This document shows positions 60,782 through 64,000 of a stretch of DNA of 64,000 bases, one piece after another. The notes under the pieces were generated by a model that did not search any database, was not told where the DNA came from, and saw only the letters and a list, made by a program, of their open reading frames with translations. Within the stretch, counting starts at the first letter, position 1, and every line of letters begins with the position of its first letter. This stretch comes from Amedibacterium intestinale (GTDB lineage: Bacteria > Bacillota_I > Bacilli_A > Erysipelotrichales > Erysipelotrichaceae). Both the position numbers and the translations under genes were made by a program. Location: the NCBI RefSeq assembly GCF_010537335.1, contig NZ_AP019711.1, positions 1,178,001-1,242,000 of the forward strand. Reading direction: 5' to 3'.

Positions 60782-61897
60782 CTAAACATCTTTTTTCTTA
60801 CTTTCTTCCGTAACAGGAAGCACCACATAAAAACGAATGTGTTCTCCAATGGAACTAGCTCTTACAAATCCTTTATGCATATCCATAATTGCTTTGGCAA
60901 CCCCAAGTCCTAAAACATGTTTAGAATTGGTTTGTTTCATATCTTCTAAGCGATAATAATTATGAAAGATATGTGCAATCTGATAAGAATTTAAATGAAA
61001 AGCATCAATATCCAAACATATTTCATATGTTTTTTTAGATTGTTTGAGTTCTACATGCAAAGTTGAGCCTTCTTTTCCAAGTTCGATTAAATTTCGTATC
61101 AAATCACGCATAGCTCTTGCTATCTTTTCACTATCTGCATATATAGGACAAGAAACACTACAGGAATAAGCCAGTCTTATATTCTTTTCTTCTATCATAG
61201 TATATGCTTCATCCAGCACCTGCTCCATCATTCTATCTAAATACATGGTTTCTGGATTCCATTTTGCATACTGTAAATTAAAACGTGTAATATCAAAAAA
61301 CTCATTTATCATATCCTCTAAATCCATTGATTTAAATAAAACCTGCCGTATAAAATCTTTACGCAGTTCCTCGGATATTCCTTTTTCTTTTTGAATAAAA
61401 TCCAGATACATTTCAATATTAGATAGTGGCATCTTGATATCCTGTGCTAATAAATAAATCAAGTCTTTTTTCTTTTCTTCATCTTCTTTTGCACCTTTTT
61501 CATAAAAGCTATATTCTTCCGCAAGACCTCGCAGGATATTTTCCGTCTGTTTCATTTCTTTGGGAAGTGATAACTGATTTCTTTTTTTCAACATTACATC
61601 ATCTATACCTTCCATCAAATATCGCATATATTTCGATAAATCTTTACAAAGAAAATAAACTAACAAAAAACCAGTTATAATAATAAGAACAGGCAAAAAG
61701 ACAGAAAAGATATTTCGAAACATCTTAAAAGGGTCCGTATTAATCAATAGAACTCGAAGAAAGTCAATAATGATTCCATTTAAAACATTATCAAATAAAT
61801 ATAAACATAGAGCTCCTCCAATACATAAAGCTACAATAATCATGATATATTTTAAAAAGAGCTGCTTTTGAAGAGAACGAAAATATTTTTGTTTCAT
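60782..61897 (-). CDS. degenerate sensor histidine kinase (phosphoacceptor His replaced by Gln)
   Basis: 371 residues with the layout of a membrane histidine kinase: two membrane helices (about 13-35 and 67-83) with a short outer loop, then DHp and ATPase-like domains. The H-box reads LLAQDIKMPLSN, with Gln152 in place of the phosphoacceptor His (codon CAG rather than CAT/CAC). In the ATPase part, the N-box survives (DLIRNLIELG) and the G2-like VLGLGVAKAI is present, but the usual DxGxG is not evident (LDIDAFHLNS). It is probably a non-phosphorylating partner or regulator of the intact kinase upstream, whose gene it overlaps by 4 bp. Confidence 0.88.
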   Translation of the reverse strand: MKQKYFRSLQKQLFLKYIMIIVALCIGGALCLYLFDNVLNGIIIDFLRVLLINTDPFKMFRNIFSVFLPVLIIITGFLLVYFLCKDLSKYMRYLMEGIDDVMLKKRNQLSLPKEMKQTENILRGLAEEYSFYEKGAKEDEEKKKDLIYLLAQDIKMPLSNIEMYLDFIQKEKGISEELRKDFIRQVLFKSMDLEDMINEFFDITRFNLQYAKWNPETMYLDRMMEQVLDEAYTMIEEKNIRLAYSCSVSCPIYADSEKIARAMRDLIRNLIELGKEGSTLHVELKQSKKTYEICLDIDAFHLNSYQIAHIFHNYYRLEDMKQTNSKHVLGLGVAKAIMDMHKGFVRASSIGEHIRFYVVLPVTEESKKKDV

Positions 61898-62994
61898 AAC
61901 TTTTCCTCCTCTTTATTAGGTAAGCAAATCACAAAGGTTATCCTGTCATCTTTTATAGAAGCTTCTATTGTTCCTTTATGCAACGTAATGATTTCTTTTG
62001 CGATAGCAAGCCCTAACCCAGCACCCCCACTACTGGAAGTACGTGCACTGCCTGCTCTATAAAACTTGTCAAATAAATGCAATACACTTTCCTGATTCAA
62101 ATCTTCACTTTGATTACTCAAAGTAATACAAATTTTTTCTTCTTGTTTTTTTCCACAAATAGAAATGATAGAAGAAGGAGTACTGTAATTTAAAGCATTA
62201 CGTAACAGATTATCAAATACACGCTGCAGTTTATCATAATCACCATACACCATCAAATCATCTTCTATATTTTCCTGAAGTGTCATATGGTTTTGTTCCA
62301 GCAAAGGATAAAAGCCTGTTAATTGCTGTTTTAATAATATAGATACATCAATTTCACTGTTTTCTAAATGCTCAACACGATCATCATAACGAAGCATTTC
62401 ACTAAATTCATCAATTAGTGTGTCTAATCTTCTTGCTTTTTCACTGGCAATAAGAATTGCTTTTTTTTCTTCTTCTTTCTCTAATTTATGATCTAAAATA
62501 TGATTAATATAACCAATCATAGAAGTTAAAGGAGTTTTTAAATCATGTGCTAAATACATCAGCAGTTCATTTTTATGTTCTGTTTCCTGTAGGGATAACT
62601 TTCTAGTTTCTTCCCTTTTTTCTTTCATCTGCTCAATTTTTTTTAAAGCCTCTTGAAATTCCGGTATATATTTTAAAAAGATGGGATAAGAGTCTAATTC
62701 TTTTCCCTGCATGAAAATCACCAAGGCATCCATACACTTAAAAAAAGAATGAAGAAAGAAAAACAGCATAAAAATATAGCTCCCTGCAAATAAAAACGTA
62801 TTCATTTCCCATGTATGATACCTGTAAAAATATAAAAAATCAGATTCTTTCAAAGCTCCCATAGAAGCAAGAAAACTAGAACGATAAAACAGAATTGCGA
62901 TAATCAGTAACAAAACAAAGGTAACCAATACAGTACACAACAAAAAGATAAGAGTTAAACGACGCTGAACACGTCGATACAGATTATTCTTCAA
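61894..62994 (-). CDS. sensor histidine kinase (VanS-like, intact)
   Basis: 366-residue membrane kinase: membrane segments about 15-37 and 66-88 with a short outer loop and no large sensor domain, HAMP-less linker, then DHp domain with YLAHDLKTPLTSMIGY (His150) and an ATPase domain with N-box (RVFDNLLRNALNYS) and the G2 region SSSGGAGLGLAIAKEII. Autophosphorylates and passes phosphate to the response regulator. Small-membrane-anchored kinases of this type (VanS/BceS-like) usually sense cell-envelope stress or antibiotic, but no ABC exporter or resistance gene lies here. Overlaps the regulator gene by 11 bp. Confidence 0.92.
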   Translation of the reverse strand: MKNNLYRRVQRRLTLIFLLCTVLVTFVLLLIIAILFYRSSFLASMGALKESDFLYFYRYHTWEMNTFLFAGSYIFMLFFFLHSFFKCMDALVIFMQGKELDSYPIFLKYIPEFQEALKKIEQMKEKREETRKLSLQETEHKNELLMYLAHDLKTPLTSMIGYINHILDHKLEKEEEKKAILIASEKARRLDTLIDEFSEMLRYDDRVEHLENSEIDVSILLKQQLTGFYPLLEQNHMTLQENIEDDLMVYGDYDKLQRVFDNLLRNALNYSTPSSIISICGKKQEEKICITLSNQSEDLNQESVLHLFDKFYRAGSARTSSSGGAGLGLAIAKEIITLHKGTIEASIKDDRITFVICLPNKEEEKL

Positions 62995-63673
62995 TTTTGT
63001 ATCCTACTCCCCATACAGTCTTAATAAACCTTGGATTTTTAGGGGGTTCCATCATTTTTTCACGCAATCTTCGAATATGTACCATAACGGTATTGTTGCT
63101 GTCAAAATATTTTTCTTTCCATACAGCTTCAAATAACTCTTCACTAGGAACTACTCTGCCTCTGTTCTTACATAAATACCAAAGAATTGAAAATTCGATA
63201 GGAGTCAAATTTAACTGTTTATCATATAGCGTACAGGAATGAGAATCATTATCAATAATCAGCCCTTTAAAATCTATAACATTCACATTGTCATTGGTCT
63301 GATTATATTTTTTGTAACGTCTAAGCTGTGCTTTCACTCTTGCGACCAGTTCCAAAGGGTTAAATGGTTTTGTAATATAATCATCAGCTCCTAAGGACAA
63401 GCCCTGGATTTTATCTACATCTTCTATTTTAGCGGTAAGCATAATTACCGGAAAAGTATAATTCTCTCGAATTTGTCTACAAATTTCAAAGCCATCAATT
63501 TTAGGCATCATAACATCCAGCAATGCTAAATCAACTTCATTATGTCTTAAAAAATGCAATGCATCTTCACTATCATAAAATTCGTGAACACTATACCCCT
63601 CATTTCTCAGATATAGGGTTACCAAATCGGCAATTTCTTTTTCATCATCTAAAACAAGTATTTTTGTCTGCAT
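62984..63673 (-). CDS. OmpR/PhoB family response regulator (VanR-like)
   Basis: 229 residues. Receiver domain 1-118 with acidic pocket DDE (9-11), phosphoacceptor D53 in LLDVMMP, T-signal in MLTAKIE and KPF at about 102-104. C-terminal OmpR-type winged helix (LTPIEFSILWYLCKNRGRVVPSEELFEAVW, then VMVHIRRLREKM). Phosphorylated form binds promoters of a regulon that cannot be seen. ACCCTCCATG-region: GGAGGGTTTACT precedes the ATG. Promoter has an extended -10 (TGATATAAT) at 63702-63694 without a strong -35. Confidence 0.95.
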   Translation of the reverse strand: MQTKILVLDDEKEIADLVTLYLRNEGYSVHEFYDSEDALHFLRHNEVDLALLDVMMPKIDGFEICRQIRENYTFPVIMLTAKIEDVDKIQGLSLGADDYITKPFNPLELVARVKAQLRRYKKYNQTNDNVNVIDFKGLIIDNDSHSCTLYDKQLNLTPIEFSILWYLCKNRGRVVPSEELFEAVWKEKYFDSNNTVMVHIRRLREKMMEPPKNPRFIKTVWGVGYKIEE

Positions 63674-63693
63674 AGTAAACCCTCCATGCTACT

Positions 63694-63702
63694 ATTATAT
63701 CA
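63694..63702 (-). promoter_or_regulatory. extended -10 promoter element of two-component operon
   Basis: On the minus strand TGATATAAT; the TG motif and TATAAT compensate for the absence of a recognisable -35. It lies about 20 bp before the regulator start. Confidence 0.5.
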
Positions 63703-64000
63703 AATTCATTTCAACTTGTGTTAGAGTATTCAAAATGTAAGAAATACTTAAGTAAAAAAATATCATTCCATAGATTACAGAACAAGCTTTTATTACCACA
63801 GAAGATTATAAAAACTTCCCCATAAACTTTTAAAATCACATCTTACCAATCTAATAAGTAATATCTTCAACTACGAAACACTCTCTTACACACCATCTTT
63901 CCTAAACTTTATCGCTATATTTAAAAGTACTATTCGTTTAAATATCATTTTTTAAAGGATTCTTTACGAATCAACCTATTAATTTCTCTAATCTCTCAAG
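63703..64000. other. AT-rich intergenic stretch at window end
   Basis: 298 bases without a gene, hairpin terminator, repeat or recognisable RNA. It is presumably the upstream region of the two-component operon; its other end lies outside the window. Confidence 0.5.

Overview
This 64 kb window is ordinary chromosome of a low-GC, strictly anaerobic Firmicute. I infer the class Erysipelotrichia (the Amedibacillus / Holdemania / Clostridium innocuum neighbourhood) with moderate confidence. The basis is low GC with strong AGGAGG-type ribosome sites, a PolC-type replicative polymerase, pyruvate:ferredoxin oxidoreductase, a two-gene Suf/Sms iron-sulfur system, a short mraZ-rsmH-ftsL-PBP cluster and large CnaB-type repeat proteins. 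TGA is used only as a stop. No rRNA, CRISPR array, prophage or replication origin is visible.

Layout. 1-1.6 kb: right part of an ISL3 insertion sequence with a translationally coupled 54-residue ORF. 1.7-5.6 kb: operon trhP1-trhP2-proS. 5.7-10.6 kb: dihydrofolate reductase, a cell-wall amidase and a 1168-residue PFOR. 10.8-17.4 kb: a 1839-residue, cysteine-rich protein of 17 CnaB/prealbumin-like repeats with no signal peptide or anchor, then a 44-residue protein and a six-helix membrane protein. 17.4-20.5 kb: accessory patch with a 233-bp inverted-repeat element, an orphan zinc-finger protein, a GNAT acetyltransferase and a TIGR04076 protein. 20.5-23.3 kb: DEAD-box helicase and HAD phosphatase. 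23.4-29.1 kb: purine catabolism, with a molybdenum hydroxylase of three subunits, a cofactor cytidylyltransferase and an NCS2 purine permease behind a purine riboswitch. 29.2-31.4 kb: MerR regulator and the MATE pump it probably controls. 31.7-36.9 kb: membrane-tethered PstS-like protein, then the cell-division genes in reverse order (PBP, ftsL, rsmH, mraZ) with three MraZ-type operator repeats. 36.9-39.7 kb: ClC channel and Rpn-family nuclease. 39.9-44.2 kb: polC. 44.4-49.7 kb: a thioester adhesin with about ten CnaB domains and a lipoprotein. 49.8-54.2 kb: tightly overlapping operon of two CydDC-like ABC half-transporters, a YgbA-family protein, YbaN and a 45-residue membrane peptide. 54.6-55.2 kb: six tRNAs (transcribed Gln-Lys-Gly-Val-Thr-Tyr). 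55.4-56.5 kb: iron-dependent alcohol dehydrogenase. 56.7-58.4 kb: SmsC/SmsB iron-sulfur assembly. 58.5-60.1 kb: UPF0210 and ACT-domain pair. 60.2-63.7 kb: a response regulator with two histidine kinases, one of which has lost its phosphoacceptor histidine.

Most core genes lie on the minus strand in short operons, each closed by a recognisable hairpin terminator. Metabolically the window fits fermentative growth on pyruvate with purine salvage or degradation: PFOR, the Mo hydroxylase and PolC-era housekeeping all depend on the Fe-S supply that the Sms pair would give. The most unusual objects are the cysteine-rich intracellular-looking CnaB giant with a sporulation-type candidate promoter, the His-to-Gln pseudokinase beside an intact kinase, and the ABC/YgbA/YbaN operon. 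Starts were corrected from the longest reading frame wherever a ribosome binding site decided it.
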